64,000 bases of DNA from JACMOY01 sp038322575 (GCA_038322575.1 JBBQGB010000005.1:17779-81778); one strand, 5' to 3'; counted from the first letter of the stretch, positions 34,387 through 43,536 are shown. Program-made: numbers and translations. The notes: generated by a model from the letters alone, not told the origin.

Positions 34387-34868
34387 CCACCCGCACCTGG
34401 GAGGGGCCAGGTGCCCGCGAGCGCCTGCGTCTGCTGCGCCGCACCCGCACGGTCGCGATGGTCGGCGCCTCGGCCAACCCCAGCCGGGCGAGCTACTTCG
34501 TCGCGACGTACCTGCTGTCCTCCAGCGACTACGACGTGTACTTCGTCAACCCGGCGGCCACCGAGATCCTCGGCCGCCCGGTCTATCCCACCCTGGCGTC
34601 GCTGCCGGTCAAGCCCGACCTGGTCGACGTGTTCCGCAAGCCCGCCGACCTGCCCGGCGTCCTGGACGAGGCGCTCGACGTCGGCGCGTCGACCCTGTGG
34701 CTGCAGCTGGGGCTGTGGGACGAGGCCACGGCGCAGCGCGGCGAGGCGGCCGGGCTGGACGTCGTCATGGACCGGTGCCTGAAGATCGAGCACGCGCGGT
34801 TCCACGGCGGGCTGCACCTGGCCGGGTTCGACACCGGCGTCATCAGCTCGCGGCGTCGCCTGGGCTGA
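34383..34868 (+). CDS. CoA-binding domain protein (YccU type)
   Basis: A 161-residue Rossmann-fold protein: TVAMVGASANPSRASYFVATYLL near residue 20 is the CoA-binding loop, then VYFVNPAATEILGRPVYPTLASLP and LWLQLGLWDEATAQRGEAAGLDVVMDRCLKIEH. The fold is that of the CoA-binding half of succinyl-CoA synthetase, standing alone. The role is unknown. Its GTG start overlaps the metY stop, and the pairing with a sulfhydrylase suggests a thiol- or acyl-CoA-related task. Confidence 0.85.
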   Translation: MTTRTWEGPGARERLRLLRRTRTVAMVGASANPSRASYFVATYLLSSSDYDVYFVNPAATEILGRPVYPTLASLPVKPDLVDVFRKPADLPGVLDEALDVGASTLWLQLGLWDEATAQRGEAAGLDVVMDRCLKIEHARFHGGLHLAGFDTGVISSRRRLG

Positions 34869-34956
34869 CCACGCGACCGCACCTTCGCCACGAGGTGGGG
34901 GTACGGCGCCCTGCTGGGCCCACCCTGTGGCGAAGGTGCGGTAGGACGATCGGTCA
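34866..34956. terminator. Long compound hairpin between convergent genes
   Basis: A 16-bp perfect stem (34876-34891 with 34927-34942), with an inner stem (GGTGGG with CCCACC) and an outer clamp TGACC (34866-34870) with GGTCA (34952-34956). It fills the gap between the CoA-binding gene and the RTX gene, so it is likely a bidirectional terminator. The clamp-plus-stem layout resembles the 58-nt family, but the sequence differs. Confidence 0.75.
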
Positions 34957-35691
34957 GGCGTGCGCGAAGGCGGCGTTCAGCGACAGGCCGTCGTGCGAGC
35001 TGTCGCCGGCCTCGTCCTCGCCCTGGTCGTCGTCGCAGGCCGTGGCCGCGCCGTCGTCGTCGCACTCGTCGGCGCCCGTGCCACCGTCGACGTGGTCGGC
35101 ACCCGCGCCGCCTTCGACGACGTCGTCCTGACCGCCACCCTCGAGCGCGTCGTCGTCAGCGCCACCGACCAGGTGGTCGCGCCCGCTGTCACCGGACAGG
35201 TGGTCGTCGCCGGCCTGCCCGTGCTCGACGTCGTTGCCGGTGCCGCCGCTGATCACGTCGTCGTCGGCGCCACCGATCTCGACGTCGTTGCCGGCGCCCC
35301 CGACGAGGTGGTCGTCACCGGTACCCCCGTTGATGTAGTCGTTGCCGTCGTGGCCCATCTCGAGGTCGTCACCGGCCTCGCCGTACACGCGGTCGGCGCC
35401 CGCCCCGGCGAGGATCCGGTCGTTGCCGGCCCCACCGTGGACGACGTCGTCGCCGTCGCCGGCGCAGATCAGGTCGTTGCCGCCACCGGCGTACACGGTG
35501 TCCGCACCACCGCGGGCGACGATGACGTCGGCGTGCGACGTCCCGCGCAGCACGTCGTGGTGATCGGTGCCGACGATCGTGGCTCGGTGGCCCAGGCAGG
35601 TCGGGGTGCTGCCACCGGCCGCCGCGGGGTGGGCGGTCAGCAGGAGCAGGACGGGGGTGGAGGCGAGGGCGACGACGGAACGAACGCGCAT
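34954..35691 (-). CDS. Secreted RTX-type calcium-binding repeat protein
   Basis: A 245-residue exported protein. Residues 1-26 are a signal peptide (VALASTPVLLLLTAHPAAAG). From about residue 45 to 215 it is a run of nine-residue glycine/aspartate repeats such as GGAGNDRIL and GGTGDDHLV, which fold into a calcium-bound parallel beta-roll. No catalytic domain or secretion C-terminus is attached, so it is a bare beta-roll. The acidic tail (DDDGAATACDDDQGEDEAGD) is unusual. Neighbouring genes are also for secreted proteins or their control. Confidence 0.9.
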   Translation of the reverse strand: MRVRSVVALASTPVLLLLTAHPAAAGGSTPTCLGHRATIVGTDHHDVLRGTSHADVIVARGGADTVYAGGGNDLICAGDGDDVVHGGAGNDRILAGAGADRVYGEAGDDLEMGHDGNDYINGGTGDDHLVGGAGNDVEIGGADDDVISGGTGNDVEHGQAGDDHLSGDSGRDHLVGGADDDALEGGGQDDVVEGGAGADHVDGGTGADECDDDGAATACDDDQGEDEAGDSSHDGLSLNAAFAHA

Positions 35692-35801
35692 GAGGGACTC
35701 CTGGTGAGAGGGATCGCGGACTGCGATGTCGCTGGGTTATCGGCAGATCACGGCGTGAAGGTACGGTGCCGCGCGAGATCATCCGTTCGGAGCACTGCCC
35801 G

Positions 35802-35827
35802 CGCTGACCTGAACCATCGGGTCAGCG
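35802..35827. promoter_or_regulatory. Inverted repeat upstream of the ECF sigma gene
   Basis: CGCTGACC (35802-35809) and GGTCAGCG (35820-35827) are perfect 8-bp arms around a 10-nt spacer, about 60 bp before the sigma factor start, in the 194-bp gap after the divergent RTX gene. It may be an operator or an RNA hairpin; the rest of the gap shows nothing else I can name. Confidence 0.4.
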
Positions 35828-35885
35828 GCCGCGTGGTGGCTTCGGGACGTGGTGCCATGGGGAACCCAGCCCGCAGGGAGGTCAC

Positions 35886-36512
35886 GTGCGCGACGAGGAC
35901 ACCCTGGTGCAGGCGGCCCGCGCCGCCGACACCGAGGCCTTCGGCGAGCTCTGGCTGCGTCTTGCCCCGACCGTGGCGGCGTACGTGCGCAGCCGCGGGG
36001 TGCTCGACGTCGACGACGTGACCAGCGAGGTCTTCGCGGCGGCGTTCGCCCGGATCGGTGACTTCGTGGGTGGGGGCACGCAGTTCCGCCGGTTCGTGTT
36101 CACCCTCGCGCACCACAAGGCGGTCGACGACATCCGCCGCCGGTTCGGCCCGCGGGCGATGGCCCTGCGCCCGTTCGAGGAGGACGCCGACCCGCGCCGG
36201 GCCGACAGCGCCGAGGAGGACGCCGTCCGCGACCTGTACGGCGAGCAGCTGCAGCGCTGGCTCGGTGCCCTGGCCCCCGCGCAGCGTGAGGTGCTGCTGC
36301 TGCGGGTCGTGGCCGGGCTGGACGTCGCGGACGTCGCCGCCGTGCTCGGCCGCAGCCAGGGCGCGGTCAAGCAGCTGCAGCACCGGGCGATCGCGACGCT
36401 GCGTCGGTGCGCGGCCCAGGAGCCGGGCGCTGCCTGGGACGCGACCGCCCCCACGGGCACCCGGCCGACCGTGACCTCGGGGCCGCCCGCACCGATGACC
36501 AGGACGACATGA
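35886..36512 (+). CDS. ECF-type RNA polymerase sigma factor
   Basis: A 208-residue sigma-70 family protein with region 2 (residues about 10-75, VTSEVFAAAFARIGDF and AHHKAVDDIRRRF) and region 4 (about 115-170, LAPAQREVLLLRVVAGLDVADVAAVLGRSQGAVKQLQHRAI). The region 4 helix-turn-helix is typical of ECF sigmas acting on cell-envelope stress or secreted proteins. The GTG at 35886 is the start. Its stop overlaps the next gene (ATGA), the usual place for an anti-sigma factor. Confidence 0.92.
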   Translation: MRDEDTLVQAARAADTEAFGELWLRLAPTVAAYVRSRGVLDVDDVTSEVFAAAFARIGDFVGGGTQFRRFVFTLAHHKAVDDIRRRFGPRAMALRPFEEDADPRRADSAEEDAVRDLYGEQLQRWLGALAPAQREVLLLRVVAGLDVADVAAVLGRSQGAVKQLQHRAIATLRRCAAQEPGAAWDATAPTGTRPTVTSGPPAPMTRTT

Positions 36513-37279
36513 CCTCCGACGACGAGCTCGACGCGCTGCTCGGCGCGGGACCTCAAGGACCCGACGCCGAGCTGGGTGCCGCCCTGTCGCGGCTGGGCCG
36601 GCCCTCGCGGGCACCCGCGCCGCGCCCCACGGCGGCGCTGGCCGCCTACCTGCCGCTCGGGATCGCCACGGGCCGTACGACGCCGGGGGTGCAACCCGAG
36701 GGGGTCCAGCCGCTGGGCCGTCCGGCCGCCCCGCGGCGACTCGTGGTGCCAGCCGTGGTCGGGCGGGTCGCCGTCGGGGTCCTCGCCGCGGCCGCCGTGG
36801 CGGCGTCCGTTGTGGTGGGTCAGGCCCTGCGGTACGACCCCAAGACCACGGTCCGCGTCATCACCCCAGCCACCACCGGGGACGAGACGGTCGACCCGTC
36901 GACGACCTCGACGACGACGCCCGCCGTGGTGGTGCCCCCGAGCACGACCGGTCCGGCCTCCACGTCCACCGACGGCAGCGGGCGGGTGCCGGCACCTGCC
37001 CCCACGACAGCGGGGGCGTCGACGTCCGGGCGCAGGGGGCGCGACGCGGTGCGTCCCACGACCGGCACGACCTCGGCGTCCGACCGCTCGACGCCAGAGC
37101 CGTCGACGACGGACCGGACGCCCTCGTCCACCGGCGACCGCTCCGGGAGCTCGACGTCCGCCCCCTCGCCGACCTCCGAGACCTCGACGTCCGAGACGTC
37201 CGGTGACTCGTCCGACTCGGGGTCAGGCTCGGCGAAGGACGCGACCCAGACGACGGCGCCCGAGACCCGCGGCGGCTGA
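36509..37279 (+). CDS. Single-pass membrane protein with Thr/Ser-rich tail, possible anti-sigma partner
   Basis: A 256-residue protein. A cytoplasmic N-terminus (MTSDDELDALLGAGPQ) is followed by one transmembrane helix (about 85-110, GRVAVGVLAAAAVAASVVVG) and a long Ser/Thr/Pro-rich outer tail. No zinc-finger HxxxCxxC motif is present, so it is not a classical ZAS anti-sigma factor. Coupling to the ECF sigma gene (ATGA), its topology and the short acidic N-terminus make a membrane anti-sigma the best guess. The tail may be glycosylated or sense the wall. Confidence 0.7.
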   Translation: MTSDDELDALLGAGPQGPDAELGAALSRLGRPSRAPAPRPTAALAAYLPLGIATGRTTPGVQPEGVQPLGRPAAPRRLVVPAVVGRVAVGVLAAAAVAASVVVGQALRYDPKTTVRVITPATTGDETVDPSTTSTTTPAVVVPPSTTGPASTSTDGSGRVPAPAPTTAGASTSGRRGRDAVRPTTGTTSASDRSTPEPSTTDRTPSSTGDRSGSSTSAPSPTSETSTSETSGDSSDSGSGSAKDATQTTAPETRGG

Positions 37280-37290
37280 GCGGGCTCAGC
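37275..37290. terminator. Stop-codon palindrome between convergent genes
   Basis: GCTGAGC (37275-37281) and GCTCAGC (37284-37290) are a perfect inverted repeat that contains the TGA stops of both the sigma-partner gene and the convergent beta-helix gene, only 6 bp apart. A short stem-loop could end both transcripts. Confidence 0.45.
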
Positions 37291-38377
37291 GAGTCGGCAG
37301 CGACCCGGTCCCGTAGCGGCCGTAGAGCGTGGCCCGGACCACGCCGGGCCGGAACCCGGAGCAGCCCGCTCCGGCGAAGCGCGGGTTGGCCCGCACCGCG
37401 TTGTCGACGCCGATGCGCGCGTTGCCACCCCACGCGAACAGCGTCGAGGACGCCGCGTAGTTGTTGACGAACGTGTTGCCGCCCCCGACCACCTTGTTCA
37501 GGTAGACCGACGTGGTCGTGCTCAGCTGCGGGAAGCGCTGGGTCGAGCTCGACAGCAGGTTGCGCGCGACGGTGTTGTTGCGGACGTCGCCGTGCAGGAA
37601 GATCTGCCGCCCGCCCTGGGCGATGGTGTTGTAGGCGACGGTCACGTTCCACGGCCCGGGCGCTCGCGGCACGCCGCCGTCGCCGAGCTTGATCCCGACC
37701 CCGTTGGTGTGGTTGAAGATCACGTTGCGGCTGATCACGCCGCCGGACGTGGCGTCGCCCGCGAAGCTGACGTAGATGTTGTGGTCGGTGCCGTTCCGCG
37801 TGCTGCGCCCCGCGTCGTGGACGCAGTTGCCGGTGAACGTGAACCCGCGCGGTGCCCCGCTGCCGTACAGGTCGCTGCCGATCGTCACGTTCGAGAACGC
37901 GTTGGTGCGGCTGGCACCGAAGAACTCGCTGTTGCGCACGACCCAGCCCTGGCCGCCCCCGAGGTACAGCGCGTCCCGGGTGGCGTCGACGGCCTGCACG
38001 CGAAGCCCGTCCAGGCGCCAGTAGCGCAGACCCCACAGCTTGAGCTCACCCAGGATCAGCGGGCGGTTGCGCGGGTCGGCGGCACGCACGGTGATCGGCG
38101 CGCCGGCGGTCCCCTGGTGCAGCTTGCGGTCCGGCGAGATGCCCAGCGTCGCGGGTGGCGGCGAGATCATCCCGGTGCGGTAGGTCCCGGGTCGCAGGGC
38201 CAGCGTGTCGCCGGCGTGCAGTCCGATCAGGGCGGCCTTGAGGTCGGCGCCCGGCCCCACGGTCACGGTGCGGCCCGCGGCGCTCGCGCGCTCGGTCAGC
38301 GGCGCCCCGGGCGCGAGGAAGCTGGACAGGGCCACGGCCGACAGGGCGGCGGCGGCGCCGATCCGGCGGGTCACCAT
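37286..38377 (-). CDS. Secreted right-handed beta-helix protein, copy A
   Basis: A 363-residue exported protein. Signal peptide about 1-37 (IGAAAALSAVALSSFLAPGA). The mature part is a right-handed parallel beta-helix with turns such as DGLRVQAVDATRDALYLGGGQGWVVRNSEFFGASRTNAF and GGVISRNVIFNHTNGVGIKLGDGGV; such proteins bind or cleave polysaccharides. Two cysteines (in GNCVHDAG and GAGCSGFRP) may form a disulfide. It is a close paralogue of the next gene and overlaps its stop by 7 bp, so the two are one operon. Catalytic residues cannot be assigned. Confidence 0.88.
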   Translation of the reverse strand: MVTRRIGAAAALSAVALSSFLAPGAPLTERASAAGRTVTVGPGADLKAALIGLHAGDTLALRPGTYRTGMISPPPATLGISPDRKLHQGTAGAPITVRAADPRNRPLILGELKLWGLRYWRLDGLRVQAVDATRDALYLGGGQGWVVRNSEFFGASRTNAFSNVTIGSDLYGSGAPRGFTFTGNCVHDAGRSTRNGTDHNIYVSFAGDATSGGVISRNVIFNHTNGVGIKLGDGGVPRAPGPWNVTVAYNTIAQGGRQIFLHGDVRNNTVARNLLSSSTQRFPQLSTTTSVYLNKVVGGGNTFVNNYAASSTLFAWGGNARIGVDNAVRANPRFAGAGCSGFRPGVVRATLYGRYGTGSLPTR

Positions 38378-39477
38378 CGCGGCAGCGCTCCCGAGCCGTA
38401 GCGGCCGTAGGCCACGGCCTTCGCGTACGTCGGGCGTAGGCCGTCGCAGCCGGCGCCGGCGAAGCGGGGGCTGGTGCGTACGGCGTTGTCGGCGCCGATC
38501 GTGGCGGACGTGCCGAACGAGAACATCGTCGAGGACGCCGCGTAGTTGTTGGCGAACCTGTTGCCGCCGCCGACGACGCGGTTGAGGTAGACCGAGGTGG
38601 TCTTGTTCACGCTGGTGAACCGCTGGGTCGAGGTCGCGAGGATGTTGCGAGCCACCGTGTTGTTGCGGACGTCGCCGTGCAGGAGCACCTGGCGCCCGCC
38701 GTACGCGATGGTGTTGTAGGTGACCTTCACGCCCCAGGGGCCGACCGCCCCCGGCACGCCGCCGTCGCCGAGCTTGATCCCGGCGCCGTTGGGGTGGTTG
38801 AAGATGGTGTTGCGGCTGATCACACCGCCCGAGGACGGCGTGCCCCGGAAGCTCACGTAGATGTTGTGGTCGGTGGTCCGGCGGGTGGTGTGGCCGGCGT
38901 CGTGCACGCAGTTGCCGGTGAAGGCGAACCCGCTGGGGGAGCCGCTGCCGTAGATGTCGGTGCCGATGGTCACGTTCGAGAAGGCGCCGGTGGCGCTGGC
39001 GCCGAAGAACTCGCTGTTGCGCACGACCCAGCCCCGGCCGCCACCGATGTAGAGGGCGTCGCGGGTGGCGTCGACCGCCTGCACGCGCAGGCCGTCCAGC
39101 ACCCAGTACGACGGGCCCCACAGCTTGATCTCGCCCAGGATGAGCGGCCGGGCGGCCGGGTCGGCGGCCCGCACCGTGATCGGCTGGGTCGGCGTGCCGA
39201 CGCTCATCTTGCGGTCGGCGCCGATCGCCAGGCTGACCGGCGGGGGCGAGACCATGCCGCTGGCGTAGGTGCCGGGCAGCAGGGCGAGGGTGTCGCCGGG
39301 CTTGAGGGCGATCAGTGCGGCGCGCAGGTCAACGCCGGGGCCGACCGTGGTCGTCGTCCCGGCTGCGGCCGCGCGCTCGGTCAACGGGGCCGTGGGCAGT
39401 GCCAGCGAGGCGACCGCCAGCCCCCCGAGGGCGAGGGCGACGCCGAGGCGCCGGGCAGGGGTTGTCAGCGAGGCCAT
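38371..39477 (-). CDS. Secreted right-handed beta-helix protein, copy B
   Basis: A 368-residue exported protein and first gene of a tandem pair. Signal peptide about 1-39 (LGVALALGGLAVASLALPTAPL). The beta-helix follows the same plan as copy A, with most turns matching position by position (VGPGVDLRAALIALKPGDTLALLPGTYASGM; GNCVHDAGHTTRRTTDHNIYVSF). The ATG at 39477 gives a clean signal peptide; the upstream frame to 39669 is AT-richer and not coding-like. That upstream stretch holds the likely promoter and an AACGAC/GTCGTT inverted repeat at about 39550. Confidence 0.88.
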   Translation of the reverse strand: MASLTTPARRLGVALALGGLAVASLALPTAPLTERAAAAGTTTTVGPGVDLRAALIALKPGDTLALLPGTYASGMVSPPPVSLAIGADRKMSVGTPTQPITVRAADPAARPLILGEIKLWGPSYWVLDGLRVQAVDATRDALYIGGGRGWVVRNSEFFGASATGAFSNVTIGTDIYGSGSPSGFAFTGNCVHDAGHTTRRTTDHNIYVSFRGTPSSGGVISRNTIFNHPNGAGIKLGDGGVPGAVGPWGVKVTYNTIAYGGRQVLLHGDVRNNTVARNILATSTQRFTSVNKTTSVYLNRVVGGGNRFANNYAASSTMFSFGTSATIGADNAVRTSPRFAGAGCDGLRPTYAKAVAYGRYGSGALPRW

Positions 39478-39692
39478 GTGGGGGTTCGTCCCGTCTCGTC
39501 CGGTGGTCGGTCTGGCTGGTGCATCGGCAGTCAGGGCCGCGAACTTGAACGACGACGGTGTCGTTATGAGCTGTTTGTAGCAGGTTTGGGCCTGCGCCAA
39601 AAGGGTACTTCTCACGCCGCGTTCTTCGACGAGCACCGAGGGTGACACATGGCGGGGTGGCGCGTCCACCGCCCCGGCGCCATCCTTCGGGC

Positions 39693-40967
39693 ATGGCCGG
39701 CGACAGCGCGGACCCCTCGAGGTGGGCGGCGCGCGCCCGGGGGGACGTCGGCCGCTTCACGGACCGGGTGCGGCGCAGGGGCCGCCCGGCGGCGGTGCGG
39801 GCGGCCCGGCTGACCGTGCCGGCGGTGATCGCCTACGTCGTCGCTCGGCTGCTGTTCCCGCACACCCAACCGCTCACCGGCCCCCTCACGGCCCTGCTGG
39901 TCGTCCAGGTCAGCCTGTTCGCGACGCTGACGACGGGGCTGCGCCGCGTGCTGGCGGTGGTCTCGGGCGTCGTCCTGGCGGTGCTGCTGTCGTCACTGGT
40001 CGACCTGACCTGGTGGAGCCTCGGGACGGTCATCGCCGCGTCGATCGTCATCGGGCAGGTGCTGCGGCTGGGCGAGCACCTGCTGGAGGTGCCGATCAGC
40101 GCCATGCTCGTGCTCGGCGTGAGCTCGGCCGAGCAGGCTGCGGCGTCCCGGGTGGCCGAGACGCTCGTCGGGGCCGCGGTCGGTGTGCTGTGGTCCGTGC
40201 TGCTGCCGCCGTCGGCGCAGACCCGCACCGCCGGCGAGGCGGTCGAGGTGGTTGCGCTGCGGACGGCGGCGGTGCTCGACCAGGTGGCCGACCAGCTGCC
40301 CGGCGCGGACTCGATCGAGGCGACCCGCGCGTGGCTGGACGAGGTGCGCCGCCTCGACCGGTACGTCGTGCGCGCCGACGCCGCCATCGACCACGCGGGT
40401 GAGCTGCGCCGGCTGAACCCGCGCGCCGTCGGCACCCCCGACCGGCTGCCGCTGCTGCGGCTCGACCTGGACGCCCTCGAGCACGCCGCCGTCGCGTTGC
40501 GCCAGCTGTTCCGCGCGGTCACCGACACGGCGGGGGAGGCGGCCCGCCAGCGGGAGGCCCGCGAGCGCGGCGAGTCGGCGCCCGCCGTCCGCACGGTGGC
40601 CGAGGACCCCGACGTCCGCGAGGTGCTGGCCGAGCTGATGCGCCAGCTGGCGCAGGCGCTGCGGTCGTTCGGGGCCCTGGCCCGTGCCGAGGGCGACGCC
40701 GCCTCCGGCGCCTCGGACGAGCTGGCTCTGGCCCTGGAGGCGCTGGGCGGCACCCGCGCGCTGGTGACCGAGCTGCTGCTGGTCGACCCGCGGGCCGACG
40801 CCACCCAGTGGCAGCTGCACGGCGCCCTGCTCGGGGGTCTGGGTCGGGTGCTCGCCGAGCTCGACCTCGAGGAGCGCGAGCGCCGCCGCGAGCAGTGGCA
40901 GCACGCTGCCCGACGACGCTCGCGGGCCATCGAGACGCTCAGCCGGTGGCGCTCGGCCCGACCCTGA
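39693..40967 (+). CDS. FUSC-type aromatic acid exporter-like membrane protein
   Basis: A 424-residue protein. The N-terminal half has six hydrophobic helices (about 45-185; PAVIAYVVARLLFPHTQPLTGPLTALLVVQVSLFATLTTGLRR) typical of the FUSC/ArAE family that exports aromatic carboxylic acids. The second half is a long soluble region rich in charged helices, probably coiled coil. The ATG at 39693 lies 6 nt after a CATCCT box. Transport substrate unknown. It is convergent with the helicase gene, with a 73-bp gap showing no clear hairpin. Confidence 0.82.
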   Translation: MAGDSADPSRWAARARGDVGRFTDRVRRRGRPAAVRAARLTVPAVIAYVVARLLFPHTQPLTGPLTALLVVQVSLFATLTTGLRRVLAVVSGVVLAVLLSSLVDLTWWSLGTVIAASIVIGQVLRLGEHLLEVPISAMLVLGVSSAEQAAASRVAETLVGAAVGVLWSVLLPPSAQTRTAGEAVEVVALRTAAVLDQVADQLPGADSIEATRAWLDEVRRLDRYVVRADAAIDHAGELRRLNPRAVGTPDRLPLLRLDLDALEHAAVALRQLFRAVTDTAGEAARQREARERGESAPAVRTVAEDPDVREVLAELMRQLAQALRSFGALARAEGDAASGASDELALALEALGGTRALVTELLLVDPRADATQWQLHGALLGGLGRVLAELDLEERERRREQWQHAARRRSRAIETLSRWRSARP

Positions 40968-41040
40968 CGTCGCCGGTCGTCCAGACCGCACGACACGCCC
41001 ACCGGACGCCGGCCGATGGGCCGTCAGCGCGGTCTCGCCG

Positions 41041-43536
41041 TCAGAGCGGCCCGACCTCGGTGACGGTGACCACGGCCGTGCCCGCGGCGTCGCTGGCGGG
41101 CAGGTCGACGCTGGCCAGGATCGCCCAGTCGTGGTCACCCGCCGGGTCGTCCAGGGTCTGGCGCACCACCCAGCGCTCGGGCTCGGTGGTGATGGTCAGC
41201 AGCAGCGGGCCGCGCGCGTCGGGCCCGGTGCCGAGGTCGTCGTGCTGGTCGAAGTACGCGCGGATCCCGGCCTCCCAGGCGTCCTGGCCGAAGGCCGGGT
41301 CGAGCTCGCCGAGGTCGATCCAGCGCCGCAGCGCCATCAGCTCGACCCGCCGGAACATCGCGTTTCGCACCAGCACGCGGAACGCCCGGACGTTCGCGGT
41401 CAGCGGCGGGGGCCGCTCGTCGACCGGCACGGACGTCGGTGCCTCGCCCGGCTCGCTGAGCGCCTGCCACTCCTCGAGCAGCGAGGAGTCGACCTGGCGC
41501 ACCAGCTCGCCGAGCCAGCTGAGCAGGTCGTCCAGCTCCTCGGTGCGGGCGGACTCCGGGACGGTGCGGCGCAGCGCCTTGAACGCGTCGGCGAGGTAGC
41601 GCAGCACCAGCCCCTCGGACCGCGCGAGCTGGTAGTGCCCGACGTACTCGACGAACGTCATCGAGCGCTCGAACAGGTCGCGCGCCACCGACTTGGGCGA
41701 CAGCTGCTCGTCGGCGACCCAGGGGTGCCCCGCGCGGTACACCTCGAACGCGGCGGCCAGCTGCTCGGCCAGCGGCATCGGGTAGGTGACGTCCTCGAGC
41801 AGCTCCATCCGCTCGTCGTACTCGATGCCCTGCTGCTTCATCTCGGCCACGGCCTCGCCCTTGGCCTTGTTGCGCTGCGCCGACAGCACCTGGCGGGGGT
41901 CGTCCAGGGTCGACTCGACGATCGACAGCACGTCCAGCGCGTACGTCGGCGCCTCGCGGTCGAGCAGCTCGAGCGCCGCCACGGCGAACGGCGACAGCGG
42001 CTGGTCGAGCGCGAAGTCCGCCTGCAGGTCGATGGTCAGCCGGACGGTGCGGCCCTCGTGGTCCGGGGTCGCGAGGCGCTCGACCACACCGGCCTGCAGC
42101 AGCGCGCGGAAGATGTTGATCGCCTGACGGATCATCACCCGCTGTTGGGTGGGGGCGGCGTCGTTGTCGAGCAGCAGGTGACGCATGTGCGTGAAGGCGT
42201 CCCCGGGGCGCTGCAGGACGTTGAGCAGCATCGCGTGGTTGACCCGGAACGAGCTGACGAGCAGCTCGGGCTCGCCGGCGATCAGCCGGTCGAAGGTCGG
42301 CCGGCCCCACGAGACGAAGCCCTCGGGCGCCTTCTTGCGCTCGACCCGCTTGAGCTTCTTGGGGTCGTCGCCCGCCTTGGCGATCCGCTTGGCGTTCTCG
42401 ACGTCGTGCTCGGGGGCCTGGACGACCACGGTGCCCGCCGTGTCGAACCCGGCCCGCCCGGCCCGGCCCGCGATCTGGTGGAACTCGCGCACCTTCAGGT
42501 GGCGGGTGCGCACCCCGTCGTACTTGGTCAGCCCGGTGAACAGCACGGTGCGGATCGGCACGTTGATGCCGACCCCCAGGGTGTCGGTGCCGCACACCAC
42601 CTTCAGCAGCCCGGACTGGGCCAGCTGCTCGACCAGACGGCGGTACTTGGGCAGCATGCCCGCGTGGTGGACGCCGATCCCGTGCCGCACCAGGCGCGAG
42701 AGGGTGCGCCCGAAGCCGGCGGTGAACCGGAAGTCGCCGATCAGGTCGGCGATGGCGTCCTTCTGCGCCCGGGTGCACACGTTCAGGCTCATCAGCGCCT
42801 GGGCCTGCTCGATCGCGGACGCCTGGGTGAAGTGCACGACGTACACCGGCGCACCGTGCGTCGACAGCAGCTCCTCCAGCGTCTCGTGCAGGGGGGTGGT
42901 GACGTAGGAGTAGTGCAGCGGCACCGGCCGGTCGGCGCTGGTGACGACCGCGGTGTCGCGGTCGGTGCGCCGGGTCAGGGCCTCGCTGAACGCCGTGACG
43001 TCGCCGAGGGTGGCTGACATCAGCAGGAACTGGGCGCCGGTCAGCTCGATCAGCGGCACCTGCCAGGCCCAACCGCGCTCGGGGTCGGCGTAGAAGTGGA
43101 ACTCGTCCATCACCACCAGGCCGACGTCGGCCGCCGCCCCCTCGCGCAGGGCGAGGTTCGCCAGGATCTCGGCGGTGCAGCAGATGATCGGCGCGCCGCC
43201 GTTGACCGTCGCGTCGCCGGTCATCATGCCGACGTTGGAAGGCCCGAAGGCGGCGCACAGGTCGAAGAACTTCTCGCTCACCAGCGCCTTGATCGGTGCG
43301 GTGTAGAAGCTGCGCCGGCCCTGGGCGAGGGCGGCGAACTGGGCGCCCGCGGCCACCAGCGACTTGCCCGACCCGGTCGGTGTCGACAGGACGACGTTCG
43401 AGCCGGTGACGAGCTCGAGCAGGGCCTCGTCCTGGGCGGGATAGAGCGTGATGCCGCGGTCGGCGACCCAGGCGACGAACGTCTCGTACGTCGCGTCAGC
43501 CGTCGGTGGGTCGGGAACGAGCTCGGCGAGGTTCAT
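41041..43536 (-). CDS. Ski2-like DEAD/DEAH-box helicase with DUF3516
   Basis: An 831-residue helicase. Walker A STPTGSGKSLVA near residue 53, motif II DEFH near 146 (a DExH box), motif III MSATLGD near 175, and motif VI QIAGRAGRAGFDTAG near 352 are in the order of a Ski2/Mtr4-type RNA helicase. The C-terminal 400 residues correspond to the DUF3516 region specific to actinobacteria. Likely roles are RNA unwinding in turnover or structured-RNA handling; this is family-level inference. Monocistronic as far as can be seen. Confidence 0.92.
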   Translation of the reverse strand: MNLAELVPDPPTADATYETFVAWVADRGITLYPAQDEALLELVTGSNVVLSTPTGSGKSLVAAGAQFAALAQGRRSFYTAPIKALVSEKFFDLCAAFGPSNVGMMTGDATVNGGAPIICCTAEILANLALREGAAADVGLVVMDEFHFYADPERGWAWQVPLIELTGAQFLLMSATLGDVTAFSEALTRRTDRDTAVVTSADRPVPLHYSYVTTPLHETLEELLSTHGAPVYVVHFTQASAIEQAQALMSLNVCTRAQKDAIADLIGDFRFTAGFGRTLSRLVRHGIGVHHAGMLPKYRRLVEQLAQSGLLKVVCGTDTLGVGINVPIRTVLFTGLTKYDGVRTRHLKVREFHQIAGRAGRAGFDTAGTVVVQAPEHDVENAKRIAKAGDDPKKLKRVERKKAPEGFVSWGRPTFDRLIAGEPELLVSSFRVNHAMLLNVLQRPGDAFTHMRHLLLDNDAAPTQQRVMIRQAINIFRALLQAGVVERLATPDHEGRTVRLTIDLQADFALDQPLSPFAVAALELLDREAPTYALDVLSIVESTLDDPRQVLSAQRNKAKGEAVAEMKQQGIEYDERMELLEDVTYPMPLAEQLAAAFEVYRAGHPWVADEQLSPKSVARDLFERSMTFVEYVGHYQLARSEGLVLRYLADAFKALRRTVPESARTEELDDLLSWLGELVRQVDSSLLEEWQALSEPGEAPTSVPVDERPPPLTANVRAFRVLVRNAMFRRVELMALRRWIDLGELDPAFGQDAWEAGIRAYFDQHDDLGTGPDARGPLLLTITTEPERWVVRQTLDDPAGDHDWAILASVDLPASDAAGTAVVTVTEVGPL

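Noticed and set aside
34954..35691. Repeat-rich DNA of the RTX gene as a non-coding repeat
   Set aside because: The repeat period is 27 bp and encodes nine-residue Gly/Asp calcium-binding units behind a signal peptide.
41131..43017. Long plus-strand open frame opposite the helicase
   Set aside because: Low-complexity Val/Asp/His/Arg-rich translation; the helicase motifs on the minus strand are complete, so this is a GC-bias shadow.
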